NCBI GenBank assembly: GCA_002794775.1
Contig: NBAY01000101.1
Coordinates: forward strand, 39,215 to 103,214
DNA from: Porodaedalea pini
Lineage: Eukaryota > Basidiomycota > Agaricomycetes > Hymenochaetales > Hymenochaetaceae
Length of the DNA: 64,000 bases
Direction of reading: 5' to 3'
This document shows, piece after piece, positions 47,165 to 58,157 of this stretch (position 1 is the stretch's first letter; every line of letters begins with the position of its first letter). The notes under the pieces are model-generated. The model did no database searches, had not been told where the DNA came from, and was given only the letters and a program-made list of their open reading frames with translations. The translations under genes were made by a program, and so were the position numbers.

Positions 47165-48540
47165 CAGTGACGGGCCCTTCCTGCGTCAGCCCGTTAGGAT
47201 CCAGACTGACTAAGCTACATCACAACCAACAATAGTGGTGTTACACACGAGATCTGGTGGAGTGAGATCCGGCATAGCTGGTATTTGACGAACGAAGAAG
47301 GAAGGAGAGCTAGGTGGCCCCCAGCCGTCCCGTCATCACCTGCACCATCCACGACTACTGCCAACCTACTGCCAACTCCAGGTCCATACCGGGAGACCAA
47401 TAGGGACCTGTCACCCCCAACCCCCCCTGAACCCTCAACACCGACACCCGAACCAGAAATGTCAACAGGAGGCTTCACCCAGCAGCAGATGGAGCAGATT
47501 GCAGCGATCGTCGCAGGTGCCTTCGCCCATCAGGCAAACAACGCCCCGCACTGGTCGCTGCAGCTAACCCCCTGACCCCCAACATCGACGTCGCCCGGCC
47601 ATGTGAATTCACTGGCGGCGATGACTATCTAGACTTCAAATGCGAGGTCCTCCTTTTTGTCTCTGCAAACCCAGATCGATACCCCACGTCAGAGAGTAAG
47701 ATATATGTTGCTCTCTCCTACTTGAAGGGAGGCAATGCGGCGACTTGGGCGCAGAATTATGTGGAGGAATCGACAACAGCAGGCATCGTGACCTTCACAG
47801 ACAGTTGGACGAGGTTTCAAGAGTGCCTAGATGCTTTGTTTGACGATCCAAACCAGAAGGAAAAGGTGCTGGCAAAGTTCCGAACCAAGGTTCAGAAGGA
47901 TCTCACCGCCGATGAATTCTTCCAGGACCTTGATGTCATCATCACAAGAGCAGGGCTGACAGATGATGGTATCATCTGCGACCGCCTGAAGAGGGCGATG
48001 AACATAGAAGTGGTGCGTGGAGTGTTGAGGTCAATGCTGGTTCCGACAATGTATGACGACTGGAAGAAGAAGGCCATCAAGATTGACTGAGGCGAACAGC
48101 AAATCCATGCAATCCAGTGAGGTCGTGCATTCCCACCTCCACCACATCAACAGCAACAACAGGCACCCCTGGCTTGCCATCAGATGACCGCCCCCCATGT
48201 TGACAAATGCGATGCGACTGGTGTTACCTTTGGAGGCACCGGCCAGCCGATGGATGTCTCAATGAATGAGGCGCAACACTGATGTACATGCTGGATATGT
48301 GGCCAGCTCGGTCACTTCAAGGACACATGCCCACAGGGGAAGACGATTGTGCAGCGTATGCTGCAGATGATGGCACCCGGTGAATGTTGCCTCCTCGCTG
48401 ATGAGCTAGGGGCAATGAAGGAATCGGCATTTGAGGAAGTCGTAGACACTCGAAAGGTGACAGTGGAGGACTATGTGGAGGAGGAAGGAGATGACAAAGA
48501 GGTCATCGACTCGCAGGGTTTTGCGAGTGGTCAGGCATAG
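47165..48540 (+). pseudogene. E3 Gag
   Basis: Follows the E2 Gag in order: a tryptophan-rich N-terminal segment, a proline-rich linker, a capsid-like region (YLKGGNAATWAQNYVEE ... FRTKVQKDLTADEFFQDLD), then the zinc knuckle CWICGQLGHFKDTC near 48290. It is interrupted by a frameshift near 47545-47560 and by TGA or TAG codons where arginine is expected (for example 48088-48090). It ends at TAG 48538-48540. Confidence 0.88.
48516..48522 (+). promoter_or_regulatory. Predicted -1 frameshift site, E3 Gag/protease
   Basis: GGGTTTT, phased G GGT TTT in the Gag frame, six codons before the Gag stop. A -1 slip leads into the protease frame. Identical in sequence and position to the E2 site. Confidence 0.65.
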
Positions 48541-50047
48541 CCATTGGGGCGACTGACTGAGAAGAACAAGGGGCTTCGTATCTGGACTCGATAAAATATA
48601 ACCAACTGTCTGTACAATATGTAGATGCAAACAACGTCGATGGTTTTCCCGATTACGAAGTCCCCACTGGTGTGAACGAGAAAAGCGAGTACGAGCAATT
48701 GTTCATGAGGGGAACTGGTGGACACCAGCTGGACCTCCTCCTGAACATGGGATGTAACGTGGAGGGTGAGACGAGGGAGGTAGATGCGCATGCGCTCGTG
48801 GATTCGGGGTGTATGGGATCATGCATTGACGTGAGGTTTGTCAAACGCTATGGGTTGGAAACCAAGTGATACATCAGACCCCTTGCAGTGCTCAATGCAG
48901 ACGGCACACTGTAGATCCTGTGTATGGGTTGTTTAGGATCGGTAGTTCATTTGGGGATGTGTTTCCGTTGAGTTTTGAAGTAAAGATAAGCTCGGTATGA
49001 GTGCGGGAAAAACCCAGTACACGTCAGTACATGTCGGTACGCATCGGTACGTGTCGGTACGTGTCAATACTGTAAGGTGCTCCAGACCCGATGTGAGTGT
49101 TGGTACAGAGCCGGAATGAGTGAGATATCAACTCCGGTATGAGACAATAACAATAGCAGAGATGAGAACGAGAACAAGACGAGAGATGAGACTGAAGATG
49201 AGGTTGCCACAAAACTAACTGTTGCGGAGACTGACTGCACGCACGGAAGCTGCCCTATCTGAGGGGAACTCTGTGGTAGTATTTCCTCCCCTTGCTACCT
49301 ATGACAGGGAAGTCCCTAAATACAAGGTGCAAGAGATCTATCTACAGGAAAATTATTCCAAAGTGAGTATAATGTGCATACCGGGTGAAACATAGAGCGT
49401 CGGAGAGAAAACATTTGGAATGTAAGAGAAACATAGAAAATCAAAAGAAAACATGTCCATGCAACAACTTCCCCATTTGCATCGGTCCATCATCCAGTCA
49501 TATCGCAGCTCCACCGGAACTGAGATCCTCCAATTGGTGAGTCGTCACCCATCATCGGGCTGATCTCCGGTACGCATCCCAACTGACTCCGATGACATAA
49601 GCTTTCCGGTACGTCCCGAATTGCCAGGGGGATCTTCCTAGTGATCTGCTGATGTGATGTCGGGCAAATCATCCTGTGTCCGGTATGTGTCGGGCAAACC
49701 ATTCTGAGTCCGGTACGCGTCAATACTTGTTGGAACATGTGATGGATGGCCTCTAGAGGGATCTGCAGTGGTTGGCCGCTCGTTGGAACTCTACAACGCA
49801 CAATGAGGCCGGTTTGATCAAGAGATACGTTGACGTCGAGCTAATGATTGGACATCACAAGGAAAGGATCATCCTTGTGGTGACATCCCTGGCATCGTCG
49901 AACATCTTCCTAGGCTACGACTGGCTTCGATGCCACAACCCGGAGGTCGACTGGAAGATGGGTTCGATTAAATTCACCCGTTGTCCAGAGGAGTGCGTGA
50001 TCAAGAAGGAGGGCGTGGAGGAGACGAGGAGGGTGAGAGAGGTGTGA
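48523..50047 (+). pseudogene. E3 protease, split by a foreign LTR
   Basis: The first part shows ALVDSGCMGSCIDVRF (active-site Asp-Ser-Gly) and ends at 48909, where the foreign LTR begins. The second part resumes at about 49797 with NEAGLIKRYVDVELMIG and SSNIFLGYDWL and ends in TGA (50045-50047) directly before the RT ATG. A TGA at about 48867-48869 replaces an arginine codon. Confidence 0.88.
48910..49796 (-). mobile_element. Solo LTR of the second family inside E3
   Basis: Begins TGTAGATCC and ends CTCTACA(A) in plus orientation, like the block inside E2, with the same degenerate GGTACG-type repeats (about 49020-49080). It is flanked by CACAC and CGCAC, a duplication with one mismatch. Its body has diverged clearly from the E2-embedded copy, so the two insertions are of different age or subfamily. 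Confidence 0.8.
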
Positions 50048-53010
50048 ATGGACAAGGCGTCCTGGCCCGCATATCTCAATGACTTTGCCGACGTCTTCAG
50101 CAAGAAAGGCTTCGAGAAGCTACCAGAACATCACCCCTGGGATCACGTCATTGACTTGAAACCCAACTTCAAGCCTAGCAACTGCAAGATCTATCCACTG
50201 ACACCAACGGAACAGCAATCGCTGAAGGACTTCCTCGAAGAAAACTTGAAGTTGGGCCACATACAAAAGTCGATCTCACCGATGGCGTCGCCCTTCTTTT
50301 TTATTAAGAAGGCCAACAAATCGCTACGCCCAATCCAGGACTACTGTAAACTCAATGACGGCACGATCAAGAACAAGTATCCTCTCCCCCTCATCGACGA
50401 ACTGGTCGACAAGGTCAAGAAAGCGAAGTTCATCACCAAACTTGATCTTCGCTGGGGATACTACAATGTCCGGATCTGAGAAGGCGATGAATGGAAGGCA
50501 GCATTCCGCATGAACATGGGTCTTTTCAAACTGACAGTCATGTTCTTCGGTCTTTGCAATGCACCAGCGACGTTCCAGGCTTTTGTCAACCATATCTTCA
50601 AGGGATTGATCTATGACAACTTGATCATCGTCTACCTCAACGACATACTGATTCTCTCACAAACTCTCAAGGAACATATCAAGACATCAAGACGCATCCT
50701 TCAGATCTTGCAAGAGAACAGCCTGTACCTGAAACCAGAGAAATGCGAGTTTGATGCCAAAGTTGTGAAGTACCTTGGCCACATCGTCGGTAATGGTGAG
50801 ATCAGGGCTGACCCGGTGAAGATGGCAGCGATCGCAGACTGGCCAGTCCCACGAAACCTCAAACAGCTGCAACAATTCCTTGGCATGGGCAACTGGCTGC
50901 GACGGTTCATCAAGGACTACAGCAAGGTAGTCCATCCACTGATGTCGCTGACAGGCAAGAAGGACTGGGTATGGGAGACCGAACAGCAGGAGGCATTCAA
51001 GGAGTTGAGATGACATCTCTGCTCACCTCCAGTCCTGGCCATCACGAACGATGAGGGCCCTTTCCGCGTCAAAGCAGACTCATCAAACTTTGCACTTGGA
51101 GGTGTGTTGTTGCAGAAGCAGGAAGGCAAGTGGAGGGTAATCACCTACAGGTCAGAAGCACTCCTACCGGCAGAACGAAACTACGAGATCTACGACAAGG
51201 AGATGCTCGCAATTGTTTCGGCACTCAAGGAGTGGAGACAGTACCTTCTCGGCGCCCGTCACCCTATCAAAATCTGGTCCGATCATGCCAACCTTACTTA
51301 CTTCAAGTTGGTGCAGAAGCTGAGCTATCGACAAGCTTGCTGGCGAACAGAGCTCAAGGAATTCAACTTCCACCTTGAGCACAAGTCAGGGAAGACGATG
51401 GGCAAGGCAGACTTACTGTCGCGTAAAACTGGCTATGACAAGGGCAAGGATGACAATGACGGCGTCGTGTTCATCAAGGAGAAGTGGCTGAATTGTGGAG
51501 TGGTGAGGATGTCGCGTGATGAGGTGTTAGACAGAGTGGGCAAAGCGCAGAGGGCGCAACATGAGTCGGAGAGGCCGACAGGGATGATGGAGGTCAACGG
51601 TTTGTGGCGGATGAAGGGCAAGGTATATGTCCTGTCGACGATAAAGGAATCTGTGTTGCAGGAGTGTCACAACTCAGTACTGGCTGGGCATCCAGGAGCA
51701 TCGAAAACGGTGGAGCTTGTCCAGCGAGACTTCTGGTGGGCGTCGATGTTCTCTGACGTCCGAGCGTATGTCCGAGGATGTGATCATTGTCAGCGAACAA
51801 AGGCTCTGAGAACATCGAGGTCAAGGCCACTTCACCCAAATGCAGTCCCTGAAGGTCCTTGGGAAATTGTTACAGTCGATCTCATCAGAGAGCTCCCAGA
51901 CTCGAAGGGACATAACGTGATCTGCGTCATCATGGATAGATTCTCGAAGCAGATGCACGCGATCCCGATGACAACAAAGCTGTCAGCGGAAGGCATGGCT
52001 CAGTTGTACTGCGACCATGTCTTCCGCCTCCACGGTCTACTGAAGAAGATCATCCATGACCGTGGCTCGCAGTTCGACGCATCGATGATGAAGGAGCTAT
52101 ACAAACTCCTGCACATCGAAGGCAACCCGTTGACAGCATATCACCTGCAGATGGATGGTCAGACTGAACATGTTAACCAAGAGCTCGAACAGTACCTTAG
52201 ACTCTTCGTTAACCATCAACAATCGGACTGGAAGGACTGGCTCCCCTCGCAGAATTTGCATACAACAACCGCGAACACTCGGCAACAAAGATGTCTCCCT
52301 TCTACACGAACACCGGACATCACCCTATGAGCTTCAACGCAGTATGAACTTCCTCTGCCAACATGTCAGCGGAAGAATTCGCAAAGCACATCAAGGAGAC
52401 TCATTGTGTTGCGAAGGACAACCTGGTCAAGGCAGCAGAGGACATGAAGCGCTACCATGACCGGACGGCAGGAACATCGATGGAGTACCAGGCTGGTGAC
52501 AAGGTCTTCCTCAATGGATGAAACATCAGTACAGACTCGCCAACAAAGAAGCTTGCTGACAAGTGGTATGGTCCCTTTGACGTTGTCGACAAGGTGGGAG
52601 CAAGTGTGTACAAGCTCAAGCTCCCAAGGCGATGGAAAAAGGTCCACCCCGTCTTCAATGAAGCTCTACTAAAACCCGCTGTCAAACCAGCCTTCAAAGG
52701 CCAGAAACAGCAGCCACCACCACCACCAGAGATTGTTAACAATGAGGAAGAATACGAGGTCGAGGAGGTCATCGACTCATGTCTGCATTGAGGAAAACTG
52801 CAGTACCTCATCAAATGGGTCAGATACAACGAACCGACTTGGCAACCTGAGACAGACTTCAGTGAGAATGCAAAGGAGGCAATCGCTGAGTTCTATCAGA
52901 AACACCCCAGTGCTCCTCAAAAACTCGACATTCCTTGCCAACGACTCTGTCCACTCTTCATCAACACCAAGCCAGACGACCACGACCTTGGTTGGTCGGG
53001 ATGCCCAACC
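50048..53010 (+). pseudogene. E3 Pol: RT, RNase H, integrase, chromodomain
   Basis: Starts at the ATG after the protease stop. RT motifs are present, although the catalytic box reads YLNDILILS with the first catalytic Asp changed to Asn. RNase H (YDKEMLAIVSALKEW), the integrase zinc region (ECHNSVLAGHPG ... CDHCQRTKA), integrase core, poly-proline run and chromodomain (EYEVEEVIDS) follow. TGA replaces arginine at 50477-50479, about 51012, about 52345, 52519-52521 and 52789-52791, and one frameshift lies near 52245. Non-functional. Confidence 0.9.
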
Positions 53011-53011
53011 T

Positions 53012-53027
53012 TGAGGGGGGGGGGTAA
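53012..53027 (+). other. E3 polypurine tract
   Basis: A G-rich run ending GGGGTAA immediately before the 3' LTR, the expected start site for plus-strand cDNA synthesis. Equivalent runs precede the 3' LTRs of E1, E2 and E4. Confidence 0.8.
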
Positions 53028-53465
53028 TGTCAGGACTTGAACTTTTCCCTTCTTTTAATTACCTTTTATCATTTCTTTTCTTTTAATCGCTCCTTTCCAT
53101 TATAATTAATCATCTTTTTAATCATTTCCCACACTCCCTTCACATGACCTTCATTCGTTCCATTCCACTCCCATTATTTAATCCTAGACAATGGGGCAAC
53201 CAGTTCTCACGAGGTGATCACTGTATATAAGGAAGAGGAATTGCATCTGAACACCTGTTCTGCTTTTCCTCTTACCTCCGTGACGACCTAGGTGAGACCA
53301 CGTCCCCCTCCTGTAGTAGAGTATATTGTATTAATCCTCTTACCTCTGTGATGACCTAGCCTGAGTATAGCGTGTCCCAAGTCCCTGCTTGAGTATAGCA
53401 CATCCCAGACGACAGTCAGCTGAGGCCTGCCCAGTCCGAGTCGTCTCCTGGACTCCCACCTAACA
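53028..53465 (+). repeat. E3 3' LTR (438 bp)
   Basis: Same length and ends as the 5' copy; differences are scattered and mainly C/T or G/A. Followed by GACCC. Confidence 0.95.
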
Positions 53466-53470
53466 GACCC

Positions 53471-53750
53471 AATGGATATACCAGAGGACTTTGAGTCTGA
53501 GCCAGAGGAAATTGGTGAGGAGCATAGGATGCAAAGTGGTGGATTAATGCAGGCAGAGAAAACTCAGGCAGAGAACTTGCAGGATGAGATTGCAAAGCAG
53601 ATGTGGATTGATTATAAGGCAGAGAAGCAGAGAAGCAGAGAAGGTGCTCTCATTGTAGATAGAGATAAACTTTTGAGGATGTCACTGACTCTGGTATATA
53701 GTCTTCCTCATCATCATATTCTGATTCTTCATTACTGTATGGTGATTTAG
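53471..53750 (+). pseudogene. Harbinger transposase, 3' end after E3
   Basis: Continues the transposase frame broken at 46309: acidic DIPEDFESEPEEIGEEH, then an EIAKQMWIDYKAEKQR helix, the usual C-terminal end of this transposase type. The frame ends at 53750. Confidence 0.8.
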
Positions 53751-53797
53751 ATGATAAACTATCTAGGCCATATCAAGGACATAATTTAGAGATAAAG

Positions 53798-54976
53798 TTA
53801 TGCACACTTATGTTTTTCAAGAGCCTTTTGCAAATAGGCTGTATGTGTAGCCTTCTTTGTCAATGCAAGGTATGTGTCTGCTATATCTGTTCTCTCCCTG
53901 ATCATCTCTGCTACTTCAACCATCCACATCTGATAACTCCTCATCCTTCTCAATTGTGTGGATGGCAGCTGTTTTGTGCTGTGGGGATGTCTGTGGGACT
54001 TTGGCATTTGTTCATGAGGAGCTTGAATGAAATGCGCTGACAACTGATTTGAGAGTGTCGCTAAGAGCAAAGATAGCAGCTGTCCCAGACTGATGGCCCT
54101 TCTTCTTTGGACTGGTGGCATCCTCATTGACTTGTGTTGCCTGATGCTTTTGCAGTGTCTTTGAGTTGGTCTATGAAAAGAATGATCAGCATGGTAGATA
54201 GTTCACAGATGCACTGTTCAATAGCATGATGGCAAATATGATATGTGAGATTATACCTTTCCAATATCATGAAGGATTGGGTCAATAGCATCATCATCTG
54301 GATTGTCACTGCTCTCCTCAGCATCTACTGCACTCACAATTGAGCCCATGCTTCTAGCTGTGTCTGCAGGCTTGCAACCAGGTCTGAATGTGCCTCTACC
54401 ATTGGGAACAACACCATCAACAAGCTCCTTCATTTCATCAAAAAGGAGGAAGGCCTTCTTACACCATGGTCTTGCTTTAGGATGTTCCTGTCAAGTTTGT
54501 GAGTCGGAAAGAAGAAATGAAATGAATTGAATAACATACTTTGATGTATGCATTCTATACATCTGCTGTTGCTGTTGCAACCTGTTGGTCATCATCCCAA
54601 CCAAACCCAGAGCTGTCATGTAGCTTCTTGATGACTTGGTATTCTGACTTGAGCTGCAAGAACAAAAAAAAATGACTGCAAAGGTCCCATCCATTGAGCA
54701 GACAATGAGGAAAGAGAAATCATACATCAATAAGCTCATAATTATGAGTGCAACAGTATTTACATATTGGAAATGAGCCTTCACCTGTCCAACACCCTTT
54801 GGTGCCCCACCACTGTCATTTTCTGTGCCTGCCAGTGCCTCAATGACCTTGGTGAATAACTGTGGCTTCCATCCATTCTCAGCTTGTAAGCTCTTCTCCT
54901 TCACTTTCTTGAGCACCCAGACCAGTGTGGCTTCTTGAGATGCAATCCAAACAGTTCTGTCAGTTTCCTTAGCCAT
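53798..54976 (-). pseudogene. Harbinger Myb/SANT-like DNA-binding partner
   Basis: Minus strand. ATG 54976 starts MAKETDRTVWIASQEATLVW, then a Myb/SANT-like trihelix spread over exons (LQAENGWKPQLFTKVIEAL; SEYQVIKKLHDSSGFGWDDD; AYIKEHPKARPWCKKAFLLFDEM). Later exons give an acidic and then a helical C-terminus (MRERTD-like region near 53830-53900). Such proteins pair with Harbinger transposase for nuclear import and end binding. A TAG replaces a Trp codon in the exon at about 54570, so this copy is broken. Confidence 0.8.
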
Positions 54977-55316
54977 GAAGAGTGGAGGGCACATTGAGGA
55001 AGAAAGGTGGGGGATAATCTTTGCCCTGTTGAAGTCGATGAAGTTGGTGTCACAAGATAGGGTGCTACAAAATAAAAACAGGTCAGACCTGTTTTTATTT
55101 TTTGGTGGCATGTTGTGATCACAGAAAGAGATATGGGGTCATGACAGAGGCTGCCAAATGGTGCCTCTATCACGATGTTTAAGATTGAGATCATGCATGA
55201 TCATCATTTGTTTTTGGCAGGGAGTTTTGTGTGTGAAACTGCAGCTGAACAGGCTCTAATGTTTTTAGAAGAATATTCACTGTATATTGAGGCTATCTAC
55301 AGAGGGGGGGGTGCAG

Positions 55317-55718
55317 TGTTAGGACTCAAACTTTCCCCTTTTCTTTCATTTCCCATTTATCATTTCTTTTCTCTTAATTGTCCTTTCATCATTTCCCACA
55401 CTCCCTTTCACATAACCTTCATTCATTCCATTCTGCTCACTTATGTAATGTTAGGTAATATGGTCTCACAGTTGTTACTATATAAGGTCTCAGGAATCAT
55501 ATGAACTCCTTGTTCTGCTTTTCCTCTTACCTCTGCGACAACCTAGGTGAGACTTGTCCCCCTTGTATTTGTTTAGACTTGTATTAATCCTCTTACCTCC
55601 GTGATGACCAAGCCTGAGTATAGCATGTCCCGAGTTACTGCTTGAGTATAGCACATCCCAGACAACAGTCAGCCGAGGCCTGCCCAGTCCGAGTCGTCTC
55701 CTGGACTCCCACCTAACA
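55317..55718 (+). repeat. E4 5' LTR (402 bp)
   Basis: TGTTAGG..CCTAACA with CTATATAAGG and GTTCTGCTTTT in the expected places. It lacks a short pyrimidine-rich part present in the 3' LTR, so the two are not simple recent copies. Confidence 0.9.
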
Positions 55719-55719
55719 T

Positions 55720-55730
55720 AAAAGCAGAAC
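55720..55730 (+). other. E4 self-priming primer binding site
   Basis: AAAAGCAGAAC one base after the LTR, identical to the E2 and E3 sites and complementary to the R start of the LTR. Confidence 0.7.
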
Positions 55731-56099
55731 CCCACCCAGGCTCATCCCCAGCATATGTCGTCGCTGTCAACTCACCTTCACTCGGTCCAGAGGAGCGCTC
55801 CCCTTGAAGGACTTGATGTGTAAACCCCCTGAACGACAACCCTCAACCCTGCCCAGATGTTCTCGGATGTTCGTGTATTACATAAACCCCCAACTGACTT
55901 TTCTCAACCCTGGTGCTCTGCATCAGCCTTTGGTGGAGCACGCATCTGACGTGGACATGGGTAACTAGATGAGTGCAAGCATCAACTGCACTATTGTTTG
56001 TCATCTCGCTCGGATCCTATCACCTCATCATCAACTTTGCCAATGAACCCACCCAACGTTGGTGTAACCCCGGATCAAATGCACAACCAATCCCTGTTC

Positions 56100-57510
56100 C
56101 CCCGCTGTCATCAAAATAGATCTCACCAACGAACAGCGATGGGCTCTTCCGGCTTCGGCACATTGGGACCCAGACCGACCAAGCTATGTTGCAACCAGTA
56201 ACACCGGTGTTGTACACAAAATCTGGTGGAGTGATGTCAGGCACAGTTGGTACTCATTGGATGAGAACGGGAAGAGAGCTAGGTGGCCCCCAGCAGTCCC
56301 AGCATCACCTACAGTCTCGACATCATCAGTTGTCCTCCCAAGCAAACCAGGAGGTTATCGTACACCCCATAGAGACTCGTCACCACCAACCCCCCTGGAA
56401 TGCCTAATGCATACACCCACACCAGCGATGTCAACAGCAGGCTTCAGTGCACAACAGCTGGAGCAAATTGCAGCAGTTGTGGTGGGTGTCTTTGCTCATC
56501 AGGCTAACAATGCCCTGGCACCGGCTGCAGCAACCAACCCCCCTGCTCCCGTCATAGACATTGCCTGGCCACGCGAATTTGCTAGCGGCGACAATTATCT
56601 CGACTTCAAATGTGAAGTCCTTCTCTTTGTCTCGGCAAACCCCACGAGGTACCCTTCATCATCGAGCAAGATCTATGTCACCCTCTCCTATCTCAAGGGA
56701 GGCAATGCCTTGATGTGGGCACAAAACTACGTTCAGGAATTCACGATGAATGGTGTCGTGAGTTTCACAGATAGCTGGACCCGGTTCCAGGAGCGCCTAG
56801 ACGCCTTGTTCGACGATCCGAACAGGAAGGAGAAGGCACTGAGGGAATTCCAAGAGAAGGTCCAGAAGGATCTGTCCACCGACGAGTTCTTCCAGAAGCT
56901 TGATGTGATCATCAAGGTGGCAGACCTGAAGGACGACAGTGTCATCTGCAACTGCCTGAAGTGTGCAATGAACATCGAGGTGGTCCACGGTGTGTTGAGG
57001 TTGATGCCTGTCCCAATGACATACAAGACATGGAAGAAGAAAGCCATTGAGATCGACTGTGGCAAACAGCAGATTCGTGCAATCCAGTGAGGTCGTACAC
57101 TGCCATTCATGCCCCACCTAATGCCCCAACAAGCACCTCCTGCACGCCAACAGGTAGCAACCTCACATGTTGACAAGTGTGATGCGACTGGCATCACCTT
57201 CAGAGGTGCAGGCCAGCCAATGGACGTCTCAATGAATGAGGCACGATGATGACGTGCGTGCTGGCTTTGCGGACAGGAGGGCCATTTCCAAAACAAGTGC
57301 CTGCAGGGGAAGCCAATCATCCAGTGCATGCTGGAACTGATGATGCCAGGCTAACATCACCTCCTTGCCAATGAACTCAGCGCAATGAAGGAGTCAGCCT
57401 TCGAGGAAGTCATAGACACTCAAAGGACGATGGTGGAGGACTATGTGGAAGAGGAAGGCAATGACAAAGAGGGCATTGACTCGCAGGATTTTGCGAGTGG
57501 TCAGGTGTAG
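56100..57510 (+). pseudogene. E4 Gag
   Basis: A long open part (about 56257-57090) covers a Trp-rich stretch, proline linker and capsid-like region (YLKGGNALMWAQNYVQE). After a TGA in place of arginine at 57088-57090 comes the zinc knuckle CWLCGQEGHFQNKC (about 57260-57300). It ends with TAG 57508-57510. The slippery site is mutated to GGATTTT (57486-57492). Confidence 0.88.
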
Positions 57511-58157
57511 CCATCGGGGTGACTGACCAGGATGATCAAGGAGTTTCAAGTTCAGACTTGTTAAAATATAACCAACTGCCTGTACAATACATAGATGCAA
57601 ACGGTGTCGATGGTTTTTCCAACAACGAAACTCCCACCGGTGTGAATGAGGACGAAGGCAATGAGCAGCTGTTCATGAGAGGAACTGGCGGACGCCAGCT
57701 GGACCTTCTCTTGACTGTCAATCATGGAGTAGCATGTGAGGTGAAAGAGGTGGATGCGCATGCCCTAGTGGATTCAGGGTGCACAGGGTCATGCATCGAC
57801 GTGAGGTTCATCGAAAGATATGGGTTGGAGACAAAATGTTACATCTGACCCCTCGTGGTGCTCAATGCCGATGGTACACACAATGAGGCTGGACTGATCG
57901 AAGAATACGTCAACATTGAACTTACGATAGGTCACCATAAGGAATGGATCATCCTTGCAGTGACCTCGCTGGCATCATCAAACATCTTCCTGGGGTATGA
58001 CTGGCTTTGATGTCACAACCCTGAGGTCGACTGGAAGACAGGTATGCTCAAATTCACCCACTGTCCAAATGAATGCTCGATCGAGAAGGGGGTGGTAGAA
58101 GATATGTGGAAGGTAGAGAAGGTTGTGGAAGAGATGAGGAGGGTGAGAGAGATGTGA
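57493..58157 (+). pseudogene. E4 protease
   Basis: Active-site segment LVDSGCTGSCIDVRF, then TGA (57846-57848) replacing arginine, then NEAGLIEEYVNIE and SNIFLGYDWL with another arginine-to-TGA. An extra Val/Lys/Glu-rich stretch (about 58090-58150) duplicates part of the tail. Ends TGA at 58155-58157, followed in frame by ATG. Confidence 0.85.

Larger units (their letters stand above)
46310..53465 (+). mobile_element. Ty3/gypsy chromovirus copy E3 inside Harbinger
   Basis: Complete plus-strand element of 7156 bp with 438-bp LTRs (46310-46747 and 53028-53465) and a perfect target duplication GACCC (46305-46309 and 53466-53470). Removing it and one GACCC restores the transposase frame across IHDP to MDIPEDF. 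Gag, protease, RT, RNase H, integrase and chromodomain are all recognisable, but many arginine codons have become TGA. An 887-bp LTR of the second family sits in the protease region. Confidence 0.95.
44979..55256 (+). mobile_element. PIF/Harbinger transposon, split by gypsy copy E3
   Basis: Terminal inverted repeats GAGCCCGTTCGGCTGCAGTT (left) and GAGCCTGTTCAGCTGCAGTT (right, reverse complemented) are flanked by TAA at 44976-44978 and 55257-55259, the 3-bp duplication typical of Harbinger. Inside are a plus-strand DDE transposase and a minus-strand Myb/SANT-like partner, the standard two-gene content. Without the 7.16-kb E3 insertion and its duplication the element is about 3.1 kb. Both genes carry stops or frameshifts, so it is no longer autonomous. 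Confidence 0.9.

Noticed and set aside
55000..55111. ATG at 55111 as start of the Myb/SANT gene
   Set aside because: The leader would need a 24-nt intron or read through low-complexity sequence. ATG 54976 directly precedes the conserved domain.
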